Part shown: piece by piece, positions 42,846 through 51,421 of the stretch | How positions within the stretch are numbered: the stretch's first letter is position 1 | Layout: each line of letters begins with the position of its first letter | Assembly: GCA_002435755.1 (NCBI GenBank) | Contig: DIYH01000043.1 | Coordinates: 1 to 64,000, forward strand | Direction of reading: 5' to 3' | Source: Flammeovirgaceae bacterium UBA6059 | GTDB taxonomy: Bacteria; Bacteroidota; Bacteroidia; Cytophagales; Cyclobacteriaceae | DNA length: 64,000 bases | Program-made: the position numbers and the translations under genes | Notes under the pieces: generated by a model | Database searches by the model: none | The model's input: the letters and a program-made list of their open reading frames with translations, nothing else | Told to the model about the DNA's origin: nothing

Positions 42846-43307
42846 ATGAACATAACAACTAAGGTAAACGGGAAAGAAATAGCTCGTGAGATCGACGATC
42901 GTACCATGCTGTCTACTTTCCTAAGGGAGGAACTGAGCCTCACAGGTACCCACATCGGATGTGATACGAGTGGATGTGGTGCGTGCACTGTGCTCCTCAA
43001 TGGAAAGGCTGTGAAATCTTGTACCGTGTTAGCCGCAAGAGTTGATGGTGAAGAGGTCACCACAATAGAAGGTATGAGTAATGGGAGTCTTCACCCACTG
43101 CAAGAAGGATTTAAGGAAGAACATGGTCTACAGTGCGGATTTTGTACCCCTGGTATGATCATGACAGCTGCGGATTTGCTATCGCGAAATAGCAATCCAT
43201 CAGAACAGGAAATCAGGGAGTCGCTGGAAGGCAACTTCTGTAGATGTACCGGTTATCACAACATCGTCAAAGCTGTCCAATACGCCGCGGATAAAATGAA
43301 TGGTTAA
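42846..43307 (+). CDS. Molybdenum hydroxylase small subunit, 2Fe-2S protein (form II locus)
   Basis: A 153-residue CoxS-like protein. Both [2Fe-2S] sites are complete: HIGCDTSGCGACTVLLNG with Cys of AVKSCTVL, and QCGFCTPGMI with FCRCTGYHNI. It transfers electrons from the large subunit to the FAD subunit. It starts the S-L-M gene order typical of form II loci, 16 bp before the large subunit gene. Confidence 0.95.
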   Translation: MNITTKVNGKEIAREIDDRTMLSTFLREELSLTGTHIGCDTSGCGACTVLLNGKAVKSCTVLAARVDGEEVTTIEGMSNGSLHPLQEGFKEEHGLQCGFCTPGMIMTAADLLSRNSNPSEQEIRESLEGNFCRCTGYHNIVKAVQYAADKMNG

Positions 43308-43323
43308 AGTTGACAAGTGAGAT

Positions 43324-45702
43324 ATGAGTTATATAGGAAAATCAGTCAAGAGAGTCGAGGATAAGCGATTCATAACTGGAAAAGGAAATTATACAGACGA
43401 TATCAAGCTACCGAATATGACAGCTGGGATCTTCGTAAGAAGCCCCTATGCCCATGCGAAAATCAAATCGGTAGACATAAGTGCTGCAGAGTCATCCCCA
43501 GGGGTAGTCAAAGTATTCACTGGAGAAGACATTGCCGCTTCTGGTATCAATGGAGTGCCTTGCGGTTGGCAGGTGAACTTCAAGAATGGTGATACCATGA
43601 AGGAGCCCCCTCACCCACTTCTTGTAAAAGATAAGGTGCTTCACATGGGTGATGCGGTTGCTTTCATCATTGCAGAAAACTACGCACAGGCGAAAGATGC
43701 AGTAGAAAAGGTAGTGGTAGACTATGAAAACCTAGATGCAGTGACTGATCCTGAAGAGGCTGCAAAGGGGGGAGCGCCACTCGTACACGATGACGCTCCG
43801 GGTAATGTTTGCTTTGATTGGGAACTGGGAGACCCAAAAGATGAAGTGGCTGCAGCACTAGCTAACTCTCATCATGTTACCACACTCGATCTAACTAACC
43901 AGCGCGTTGTGCCTAACGCAATAGAACCGAGATCAGCCATTGGTCATTATGAAGACGCAGGAGATAAATTCACCTTATATACTACCAGTCAAAATCCGCA
44001 CTTAACACGATTACTGCTTTGTGCATTTGTGCTGGGCATACCTGAGCACAAGGTAAGAGTGGTCGCTCCTGATGTGGGAGGAGGTTTTGGTTCTAAGATC
44101 TTCCACTACACAGAAGAAGCCATGGTGATTTGGGCTTCCAGAGAGATCAATCGACCAATCAAATGGACGGCAGAGCGCTCAGAAAGCTTCTTGACTGATG
44201 CCCATGGCCGAGATCACAAGACCCACGTACAAATGGGCTTTGATAAAGACGGTAAAATCACAGCACTACAGTCTACGACTTTTGCCAACCTTGGTGCGTA
44301 CCTCAGCACATTCGCTCCTGCGGTACCTACCTATTTGCATGGTACATTGATGCAGGGGCTTTACACCTCACCCAAGATCAATGTAGATGTGACTGGTGTA
44401 TTCACCCATACCAACGCTGTGGATGCCTACAGAGGTGCTGGTCGACCGGAAGCTACTTATCAACTGGAGCGTCTCATGGATCTTGCTGCGCTTGAGATGG
44501 GTATGGATCCAATCGAGCTTAGAAAGATCAACTTCATACCGAAGTTTGATGGTGTCAACGAACCTGGCTATGCCACCAGAGTCGCCCTGCAATACGATAG
44601 TGGTGACTATCATGGCGTAGTTGACAAGGCTCTAGAAATGGTAGGTTATGAGGCATTCAGAAAAGAGCAAGCTTCACTAGACAATGGCAAACTATTGGGC
44701 ATTGGCTTCTCTACTTATATTGAAGCATGTGGTATCGCGCCATCAGCTGTGGTGGGTGCGCTAGGTGCAAGAGCAGGCCTTTTCGAGTCGGCACAAGTTA
44801 GAGTGCAACCTACCGGAAAGGTGAGCGTCTACTCTGGCTCACATAGCCACGGACAGGGACATGAAACCACTTTCGCTCAGGTAGTCGCAGATCGTTTAGG
44901 CATTCCGCTCGAAGATGTAGAAATCGTTCACGGTGACTCTGAGGCGGTGGCTTTTGGTATGGGTACCTACGGTTCCAGATCATTGGCGGTAGGCGGATCA
45001 GCCATCGTGAAGAGTATTGATAAGGTGATTGAAAAAGGTGCCAAGATTGCCGCTCACAAGCTGGAGTCTAGAGTTGAAGACCTTGAATATGCTGAAGGTA
45101 AGTGGACGGTTAAAGGTACCGACAAGTCCATCTCATTTGGGGATGTATCGCTGACGGCTTATGTGCCTCATGATTATCCAGCCGATCTTGAACCTGGTTT
45201 AGATTTCTCCAGTTTCTATGATCCAGCCAACTTCACTTATCCATTTGGCTGCCATGTGGCCATTGTGGAAGTAGACAAAGAGACTGGTCAGGTGAAGCTG
45301 AAGAGATTCATTGCGGTAGATGATGTAGGAAATATCATCAATCCAATGATCGTAGAAGGTCAGATCCATGGTGGTCTTGCCCAGGGTATTGGACAGGCAT
45401 TGTTTGAGGGTACGGTATATAGTGATTCGGGTACGCTAATGAATGCCTCCTTTATGGACTACTCCATGCCAAGAGCCGATGACTTACCCAACTTCGAAGT
45501 AGATCGCACGGTAACCCCCTGCCCTCATAACCCACTCGGTGTGAAAGGTGCCGGAGAGGCCGGATGTATCGGATCAACCCCCGCAGTGGTCAACGCTGTA
45601 ATCGACGCGCTGTGGAAAGGTGGTCACGAAGTGAAAGACATACAAATGCCACTGATCAGTGAGCGCGTATGGAATGCCATGCAAAACGGAAGCTCTAACT
45701 AA
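43324..45702 (+). CDS. CO-dehydrogenase-like molybdopterin subunit, form II
   Basis: A 792-residue large subunit of the xanthine oxidase family. Its active-site loop is AYRGAGR (residues 368-374), the form II signature; there is no cysteine for copper, so the centre should be a Mo hydroxylase with terminal sulfur. The catalytic Glu is Glu-745 in KGAGEAGCIG. Cofactor segments DVGGGFGSKIFHYTEE, SGSHSHGQGHETTFAQ and GTYGSRSLAVGG are intact. Form II enzymes are called putative CO dehydrogenases, but activity on CO is doubtful for many and the natural substrate, probably an aldehyde, purine or N-heterocycle, is unknown. Confidence 0.94.
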   Translation: MSYIGKSVKRVEDKRFITGKGNYTDDIKLPNMTAGIFVRSPYAHAKIKSVDISAAESSPGVVKVFTGEDIAASGINGVPCGWQVNFKNGDTMKEPPHPLLVKDKVLHMGDAVAFIIAENYAQAKDAVEKVVVDYENLDAVTDPEEAAKGGAPLVHDDAPGNVCFDWELGDPKDEVAAALANSHHVTTLDLTNQRVVPNAIEPRSAIGHYEDAGDKFTLYTTSQNPHLTRLLLCAFVLGIPEHKVRVVAPDVGGGFGSKIFHYTEEAMVIWASREINRPIKWTAERSESFLTDAHGRDHKTHVQMGFDKDGKITALQSTTFANLGAYLSTFAPAVPTYLHGTLMQGLYTSPKINVDVTGVFTHTNAVDAYRGAGRPEATYQLERLMDLAALEMGMDPIELRKINFIPKFDGVNEPGYATRVALQYDSGDYHGVVDKALEMVGYEAFRKEQASLDNGKLLGIGFSTYIEACGIAPSAVVGALGARAGLFESAQVRVQPTGKVSVYSGSHSHGQGHETTFAQVVADRLGIPLEDVEIVHGDSEAVAFGMGTYGSRSLAVGGSAIVKSIDKVIEKGAKIAAHKLESRVEDLEYAEGKWTVKGTDKSISFGDVSLTAYVPHDYPADLEPGLDFSSFYDPANFTYPFGCHVAIVEVDKETGQVKLKRFIAVDDVGNIINPMIVEGQIHGGLAQGIGQALFEGTVYSDSGTLMNASFMDYSMPRADDLPNFEVDRTVTPCPHNPLGVKGAGEAGCIGSTPAVVNAVIDALWKGGHEVKDIQMPLISERVWNAMQNGSSN

Positions 45703-45738
45703 AGTCTGCCCATAATGTCCGACCTCTTCGTTACGCTA

Positions 45739-45784
45739 GTTTTGAAAACGATCATTTACAACAGTAAACTCACATTTTCAAAAC
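45739..45784. other. Inverted repeat in the gap between form II large and medium subunit genes
   Basis: GTTTTGAAAA pairs with TTTTCAAAAC (10 bp perfect, 26-nt loop). It sits in a 159-bp gap inside an otherwise tight operon and has no clear T-run, so it may be an RNA-processing or partial-termination hairpin that sets subunit ratio. Confidence 0.45.
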
Positions 45785-45861
45785 GTCGCAAGCCTTGATC
45801 TCGAACATTCTGAATCAGACTCTGAATAAGAGTTAGACAGACACAAATTAAAATTTAAGAA

Positions 45862-46710
45862 ATGATACCATCAAGTTTTACATATAAAAAAGCAAGTTCG
45901 GTTAGTGATGCTTTGGCGATGCTCAAGGAGCATGGCGATGAAGCCACGTTGTTGGCAGGTGGTCATAGTTTGATTCCTGCACTTAAGCTGCGACTCAATG
46001 ATTATGGCTATCTGATTGATATTTCTAAAATCAGCGAACTGAAGTCCATTGATGACAAAGGCGACCATATAGAAATTGGTGCTGGGGTCACCCACGGAGA
46101 GATTGTCGATTCAGCATTGCTGCAATCGAAGGTGCCATTCTTCTCTGAAGCGGCTGATCTCATCGGTGATGTACAGGTACGCAATATGGGCACCATCGGT
46201 GGAAGTATTGCTCATGCGGATCCTGCGGCGGATTGGCCGGCATTGCTACTAGCGGCAGACGCTACCATCAATATCCATAATGGTTCTTCAAGTAGATCAG
46301 TGGCGGCCGCAGACTTCTTCCAGGGGCTGTTTCATACCGCTGTGGAAGAGGGCGAAATGATCACGAGCATCAGCGTGCCTGTATCTGCTAACGCGAAAAC
46401 CAAATACATCAAGTTTATGCAGCCTGCTTCAAGATTCGCGATCGTTGGATGCGCGGTAAATCTGGAGATGTCTGGTGGCACCATCAGCAGTGCTAAAGTG
46501 GCCTATGCAGGAGTATCTGCCACGCCTTTCAGAGATAGCGCTGTAGAAGCTACCTTAGCAGGAAAATCCCTCGATGACGCGACCATAGAAGCTGCTGGCA
46601 ATGCCGCAGCGGACAGTGCAAGCATCATGAGCGACCACTTCGCTTCCGAGAGCTACCGCAAACAAATGGCTAAAGTCTACACCAAGCGCGCACTAAAAGC
46701 ATTGGCTTAG
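45862..46710 (+). CDS. Molybdenum hydroxylase medium subunit, FAD protein (form II locus)
   Basis: A 282-residue CoxM-like flavoprotein with LLAGGHSLIPALKLRL (about residues 33-48) and GTIGGSIAHADPAADWPALLL (about 112-132), followed by the C-terminal flavoprotein domain (RFAIVGCAVNLE, AKVAYAGVSATPFR). It receives electrons from the 2Fe-2S subunit and hands them on. The gap of 159 bp to the large-subunit gene is long for this operon type. A strong terminator follows the stop codon. Confidence 0.94.
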   Translation: MIPSSFTYKKASSVSDALAMLKEHGDEATLLAGGHSLIPALKLRLNDYGYLIDISKISELKSIDDKGDHIEIGAGVTHGEIVDSALLQSKVPFFSEAADLIGDVQVRNMGTIGGSIAHADPAADWPALLLAADATINIHNGSSSRSVAAADFFQGLFHTAVEEGEMITSISVPVSANAKTKYIKFMQPASRFAIVGCAVNLEMSGGTISSAKVAYAGVSATPFRDSAVEATLAGKSLDDATIEAAGNAAADSASIMSDHFASESYRKQMAKVYTKRALKALA

Positions 46711-46733
46711 ACTTATCGAATAACCTAATCTAG

Positions 46734-46767
46734 AGAGGCTGACCTGATTTCAAGTCAGCCTCTTTTT
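46734..46767 (+). terminator. Intrinsic terminator between form II structural and accessory genes
   Basis: AGAGGCTGAC (46734-46743) pairs perfectly with GTCAGCCTCT (46754-46763) across a 10-nt loop and is followed by a T run. It ends 13 bp before the MoxR start codon, so downstream genes depend on read-through or their own start. Confidence 0.88.
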
Positions 46768-46779
46768 ATATTTGATTGT

Positions 46780-47670
46780 ATGCAAAATGAATTAGACGTT
46801 ATCCGCAAGGGTTTGGAAGGTCAGGGCTATATCGCAGAGCCTTCTATCGTCATGTCCATCAAATTGGCCCAACAGCTACAGAAGCCTTTGCTGATTGAGG
46901 GCCCGGCTGGTGTTGGTAAAACGGCTATCGCCAAAGTAATGGCGGATATGCAGGTCACCGACCTGATCCGGCTTCAGTGCTATGAAGGATTAGACGCCTA
47001 CCAAGCCATCTATGAGTGGAACTATCCGCACCAACTCCTACACATCAAGATGCTTGAGTCACAAGGCTATACTGTTGAGCAGAAAGAGGCCGAGCTCTTC
47101 TCTGATAGATTCCTGATGGAGCGTCCGTTGCTCAAAGCGATTAAATCGGAGAAGTCATCGGTATTGTTGATCGATGAAGTTGATCGCGCTGATGAGGAGT
47201 TTGAGAGTTTTTTGCTGGAGCTCCTATCGGAATGGCAAATCACCATCCCTGAGATAGGTACGATCAAGGCGCAATCCATCCCACAGGTGATCCTTACAGG
47301 CAACCGTACCCGTGAATTGTCCGAAGCGCTAAGACGAAGGTGCCTCTATCTCTACATCGATTATCCAAGTTTTGAAAAGGAAGTGCAAATCATTGAGCAA
47401 AAAGTACCAGGTATCGACCAACAGCTAGCGAGAGAGATTTCTGCATTTATGCAAGAGGTCAGAGCGATGGAGCTTGAAAAAGCCCCAGGAGTCGCCGAGA
47501 CTTTAGATTGGGCTACTGCCCTAGTGGAAATGCATTTTGATCATCTAGAGAAGTCATTGGTAGAAGAAACGCTTGGTGTCGTACTAAAAGACTGGGACGA
47601 TATGCGTGAGACGCAGACTTCCCTATCGGAATTACTGGACAAGGTCAAAGTCAAATCTAAATTGGAGTAA
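46780..47670 (+). CDS. MoxR/CoxD-type AAA+ ATPase (form II locus)
   Basis: A 296-residue AAA+ ATPase. Walker A is EGPAGVGKTAIAKVM (about residues 39-53), Walker B VLLIDEVDRADEEFESFLLE (about 128-147), sensor region VILTGNRTRELSEALRRRC. It is clearly a paralogue of CoxD at 33793, sharing the YEGLD and EWNY segments after Walker A and the ELLSxxQxxIPExGTIKA block. It presumably drives maturation of the form II hydroxylase together with the VWA protein 13 bp downstream. Confidence 0.93.
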   Translation: MQNELDVIRKGLEGQGYIAEPSIVMSIKLAQQLQKPLLIEGPAGVGKTAIAKVMADMQVTDLIRLQCYEGLDAYQAIYEWNYPHQLLHIKMLESQGYTVEQKEAELFSDRFLMERPLLKAIKSEKSSVLLIDEVDRADEEFESFLLELLSEWQITIPEIGTIKAQSIPQVILTGNRTRELSEALRRRCLYLYIDYPSFEKEVQIIEQKVPGIDQQLAREISAFMQEVRAMELEKAPGVAETLDWATALVEMHFDHLEKSLVEETLGVVLKDWDDMRETQTSLSELLDKVKVKSKLE

Positions 47671-47683
47671 AGCTCTTAATTGC

Positions 47684-48823
47684 ATGGAGCGCATAACCAG
47701 GCGAACTGCCCTCTCCGATCATGTTATCCAGTTCTGTGGATTTCTCCGTAGAAAGGACTTCCCGATTGGGCCACAAGAACAGCAAGAAGCCCTAGCATCT
47801 CTGGTGCATATCAATTGGAAAGACAGTACTCAATTTAAGCTGGTGTTGCAATGCACGCTCTGCAAGAGCTTTGAACAGTTCACCCAGTTTGATGAGCTCT
47901 ATTATCATTATTGGTCATCACTGAAGAAGTCAGTTGACAGCAAAGTCAAGGAAGTGGCTACAGCCGAGCAGCAACAGCCTAAGCCCAAGCCTCCATCCTT
48001 TCAGGAAATCAAGAATTGGTTGCATGGCAATCAAGCCTCAGATGAGGAAGTGCAAATGGCACAGGCTAGCGATCATGAAATTAACCAGACGACTGACCTG
48101 AAAATGGTCAATCCCACCCAGCTGCAAGATTGGCGTGAAATCATTGCCCTTCTACAAAAGCTTGTTGATCAACTACCGGCAAGACGCTATGTTCCTAGCA
48201 AGTCCCCAAAACATCTTCATTTTCGAGCTACACTCAATCGCAACCTGAGATATGGTGGCGAAATGCTCGAGCTAAAATTCAAAGAAAAGAAGAAGAACAA
48301 GACACAGATCGTCCTGCTCTGTGATGTAAGCAAGTCGATGGAACTTTATAGCAAGTTCGTGCTGCACATGATGTACATGTTGCAAAATGGCCTCTTCAAT
48401 CTACAGTGCTATGCTTTCAGTACCTCATTGTACGATGTAAGCAAACCACTTAAGTCAAGAGACCTTCAAGGCGCTCTAAAAGCACTGTCCAGCAGAGTAG
48501 ATGGTTGGTCTGGAGGTACTAATATCGGAGCAAGCATCTCTCAACTACTTAGCGGTAAAGGCAATCGCTACCTGCATAGTAAGACATTCGTATTCGTCGT
48601 AAGCGATGGCTGGGATGGTGGTGATATTGGACAGTTGGAAAAGTCACTTCGCAAATTGAAAGCACGAGTGAACCGGTTGATCTGGATCAATCCCCTAGCC
48701 CAATCCAGCAAGTTCAAACCGGAAGTGCTAGGCATGAAAACTGCCCTACCTTATATCGACTATTTGATCCCGTCCATGGAAGTTGGTGGGTTTAAGAGGT
48801 GGTTGAGGATGCTCGTCACTTGA
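47684..48823 (+). CDS. CoxE-like VWA protein (form II locus)
   Basis: A 379-residue protein started at the ATG at 47684, 13 bp after the MoxR stop; an earlier in-frame codon at 47606 lies inside moxR and is rejected. The N-terminal half is helical (DHVIQFCGFLRRKDFPIGP, a VWA-CoxE family feature), and the C-terminal VWA domain (about 205-375) has MIDAS motif LLCDVSKSMELYS, SGGTNIGASI and VVSDGWDGGD. It pairs with the upstream ATPase as MoxR-VWA partners do. It ends the form II cluster. Confidence 0.92.
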   Translation: MERITRRTALSDHVIQFCGFLRRKDFPIGPQEQQEALASLVHINWKDSTQFKLVLQCTLCKSFEQFTQFDELYYHYWSSLKKSVDSKVKEVATAEQQQPKPKPPSFQEIKNWLHGNQASDEEVQMAQASDHEINQTTDLKMVNPTQLQDWREIIALLQKLVDQLPARRYVPSKSPKHLHFRATLNRNLRYGGEMLELKFKEKKKNKTQIVLLCDVSKSMELYSKFVLHMMYMLQNGLFNLQCYAFSTSLYDVSKPLKSRDLQGALKALSSRVDGWSGGTNIGASISQLLSGKGNRYLHSKTFVFVVSDGWDGGDIGQLEKSLRKLKARVNRLIWINPLAQSSKFKPEVLGMKTALPYIDYLIPSMEVGGFKRWLRMLVT

Positions 48824-48941
48824 TTTACAAACCACAAGCATCTGCTTCAGATTTAGTGCTAAGTCAAAAGTAGTCGGACGAATCTTCTAATGATTTAAGC
48901 ATCCAGTCGCTATGGTTAACTTTTAAAATTCAAACCAAAAT

Positions 48942-49892
48942 TCACTCACTCAACCACTCCACTACCCTTGCCTGTAGTGCTACACTCTCCGAAAACTGTT
49001 CGTTTGGGATAATCTGTCCCCCATCTCTGTTTTTGTCTCTATCGGCCATTACGCCAGCAGCAACTAGAAAAACAGCTCCATTACTTAGGTTAGCCCTCAA
49101 AAAAACTGTGGACAGTCCACAGGTTGGTTGACCAAATAATCGCGTGTTTTCTCTTCCAATAAAGGATATTGTTGTAGCCTCACCCGAGCTCTTAGTTGCA
49201 TCACTTATGATCACCGCTATTTTTTGATCATCACTGATAAAATCGGCAATTTGATCTATCGCAATCCTCAAATTAGTAAAAGAGTCTAAGTAGGAACCTT
49301 GCGGTTGATATCCCCAAACTCGATCTGGGTCTTCAGAATATACAAAGTAGCCTAGTACATTATTGCCTAGCAATGGCCCTAAACCTGTAACCATTGGCCA
49401 CATGTTCCCTCCTTCGTTTTCACTCAAGTCGACAATCCAGCTCGTGACCCCCCGATCGATCTGCAATGCTATTGATTCTTGAATATCCATGGCGAAAGCA
49501 TTTGCTTCATCTTCTGTTGGTCCAATCAGACCATTAACCTTTACATATCCAATATTCTCTGGGAGATCGATGAATTCGAAATTGGCGGATTGACACAATA
49601 GTGTCCGATTATTAATGACAGATCCGTCAACAGCGACATATCTTCCGTGTTGATCCCCAAGCTCACCATACAACTTTATTATGGCGGCCTCAAAACCACT
49701 TTCCCCAAGCTCCTCAATGACATTTTGCCTGACCATTGACCAGTTGACTTGATCTCTAAACAGAAAGTTAGATTCCGAGAAATCCAGCATCTCTTGAATC
49801 AAGCTAAGATCTTGGGATTGCTCAGGATCGGCATCATCATCACAAGCGAACAGGAATAAACACACAATTAAGGGGCAAATTCTATGAATCAT
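48942..49892 (-). CDS. Surface-type lipoprotein, S41-like peptidase, copy A
   Basis: A 316-residue lipoprotein: signal peptide with lipobox LFAC at about residues 14-17, then acidic residues DDDAD directly after the Cys, a pattern linked to surface export of Bacteroidota lipoproteins. The C-terminal part (about 115-300) is an S41 (C-terminal-processing protease/TSP) fold: IGYVKVNGLIGP, SWIVDLSENEGGNMWPM, SDATKSSGEATTISFIG (Ser nucleophile region) and LFGQPTCGLST. It is the product of a tandem duplication with the gene at 50288; its divergent neighbour is a truncated regulator. Confidence 0.85.
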   Translation of the reverse strand: MIHRICPLIVCLFLFACDDDADPEQSQDLSLIQEMLDFSESNFLFRDQVNWSMVRQNVIEELGESGFEAAIIKLYGELGDQHGRYVAVDGSVINNRTLLCQSANFEFIDLPENIGYVKVNGLIGPTEDEANAFAMDIQESIALQIDRGVTSWIVDLSENEGGNMWPMVTGLGPLLGNNVLGYFVYSEDPDRVWGYQPQGSYLDSFTNLRIAIDQIADFISDDQKIAVIISDATKSSGEATTISFIGRENTRLFGQPTCGLSTVFLRANLSNGAVFLVAAGVMADRDKNRDGGQIIPNEQFSESVALQARVVEWLSE

Positions 49893-50072
49893 GATAGTAA
49901 ACGTTTGGATACTTCAACATAATCAATTGTGTCCGCTCTTAACAAAAATGGCCTAATAACCCCACCTTATGGGGGATAGTACTCTCCTGGCAACCAAAAC
50001 ATGTATCCACAACCTTTGAGAGTTCAAGCTTTGATAACTTCGTCATGAAGTGCTTGTCCTTGGAATATTGAC

Positions 50073-50285
50073 ATGCTAGAGACTTTGACCGAATCGGAGG
50101 CCATGTTTGTCTATGGATTTTGGCTGGCTACCATGCTCATTGCCAGCTTGCATGGCTTCATCCTATCAGGATACTATTTCTTTGACAGCCGCTTTAATAC
50201 CAAGGCCAACCTCCATCTGGCAATCTCCATATTGATGGTATCGATCATCCTTAGGTATGAGTGGATGTATTTTTTGGAGGACTAA
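50073..50285 (+). pseudogene. Truncated 5' copy of the AraC-type regulator gene
   Basis: A 70-codon ORF whose product matches the first 69 residues of the regulator at 51422 almost throughout (LTESEAMFVYGFWLATMLIA, LAISILMVSIIL), then stops at the duplication junction one codon later. It holds only about two membrane helices and no DNA-binding domain. It could still be translated as a small membrane peptide, but the simplest reading is a duplication remnant. Confidence 0.88.
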
Positions 50286-50287
50286 GC

Positions 50288-51241
50288 TCACTCACCCAAC
50301 CACTCCACTACCCTCGCTTGCAAAGCTGCACTCTCTGAAAACTGTTCATCAGGGATAATCTGCCCTCCATCTCCGCTTCTATTTCTATCGGCTATTATGG
50401 CGTTTGGAATTCTGAACCCAGCTCCATTGCTGAGAATATGTTGTGTAATGACCGTCGAAAGTCCGCAGGTTGGTTGACCAAATAACCTTGTATTAGGTCT
50501 TCCAATAAACGACAAAGCGGTGGCTTCACCTGAACTTTTGTTCGCGTCGCTTAGGATCACCGCTATTCTTTGATCGTCACTCACAAAATCAGCAATTTGT
50601 TCTATTTCAATTATTAAGTCAGTGGAAGATCCTAAGTATGAACCTTGCGGTTGATATCCCCAAACCCGATCATCACCTTCAGGATATATAAAATAGCCGA
50701 GCTCATTGTTGCCTAATAGAGGCCCTAAACCTGCGATCATCGGCCACATATTACCTCCTTCGTTTTCGCTTAGATCAACGATCCAACTAGTGACACCCTG
50801 ATCGACCTGGGACGCAATTGACTCTTGAATATCAACGGCGAAAGCATTTGCTTCATCATCTGTTGGCCCAATCAGACCATTAACCTTTACATATCCAATA
50901 CTCTCTGGAAGATCGCTGAATTCAAAATTGGCAGATTGGCACAATAGCGTCCTATTATCAATGACTGATCCATCAACAGCAACATATCGTCCGTGTTGAT
51001 CTCCAATCTCATCATACAACCTTACGATGGCCGCTTCAAAACCATTGGTCTCAAGCTCATCAGTCACGTTTTGCCTGACTATTGGCCAATTCACTTGCGC
51101 TTTGAAAACATAGTTAATCTCTGAGAAATCCAGCATTTCCTGTATCAAGTCAAGGTCTTCGGACTGCCCAGGTTCGGAATTATCGTCATCGCAGGCAAAC
51201 AGCAATGAGCAAATTAGTAAGAGGGAAATTCTATTAATCAT
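50288..51241 (-). CDS. Surface-type lipoprotein, S41-like peptidase, copy B
   Basis: A 317-residue paralogue of the gene at 48942. I start it at the ATG at 51241 (MINRISLLLICSLLFACDDD), which aligns with the copy A start; the in-frame ATG at 51253 is changed to ACG in copy A. The lipobox LFAC is followed by DDDNSE. The S41 segments are kept, including SDANKSSGEATALSFIG and LFGQPTCGLST. It is divergent from the intact regulator at 51422, as an ancestral regulator-target pair would be. Confidence 0.86.
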   Translation of the reverse strand: MINRISLLLICSLLFACDDDNSEPGQSEDLDLIQEMLDFSEINYVFKAQVNWPIVRQNVTDELETNGFEAAIVRLYDEIGDQHGRYVAVDGSVIDNRTLLCQSANFEFSDLPESIGYVKVNGLIGPTDDEANAFAVDIQESIASQVDQGVTSWIVDLSENEGGNMWPMIAGLGPLLGNNELGYFIYPEGDDRVWGYQPQGSYLGSSTDLIIEIEQIADFVSDDQRIAVILSDANKSSGEATALSFIGRPNTRLFGQPTCGLSTVITQHILSNGAGFRIPNAIIADRNRSGDGGQIIPDEQFSESAALQARVVEWLGE

Positions 51242-51421
51242 GGTAGTAAACATTTGGTTACTTTAACATAATTAATTGCATCCACTCTTAACAAAAGTGG
51301 CCCAATAACCCTGCCATATGGGGGATAGTGCTCTTCCGTTAACCAAAATCCGCGTCCACAACCTTTGAGAGTTCAAGCTTTGGTAACTTCGTCATGAAGT
51401 GCTTGTCTTTGGAATATTGAT

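Noticed and set aside
47606..47683. Earlier start for the form II VWA gene
   Set aside because: The region lies within the MoxR coding sequence in another frame and encodes a basic stretch with no family similarity.
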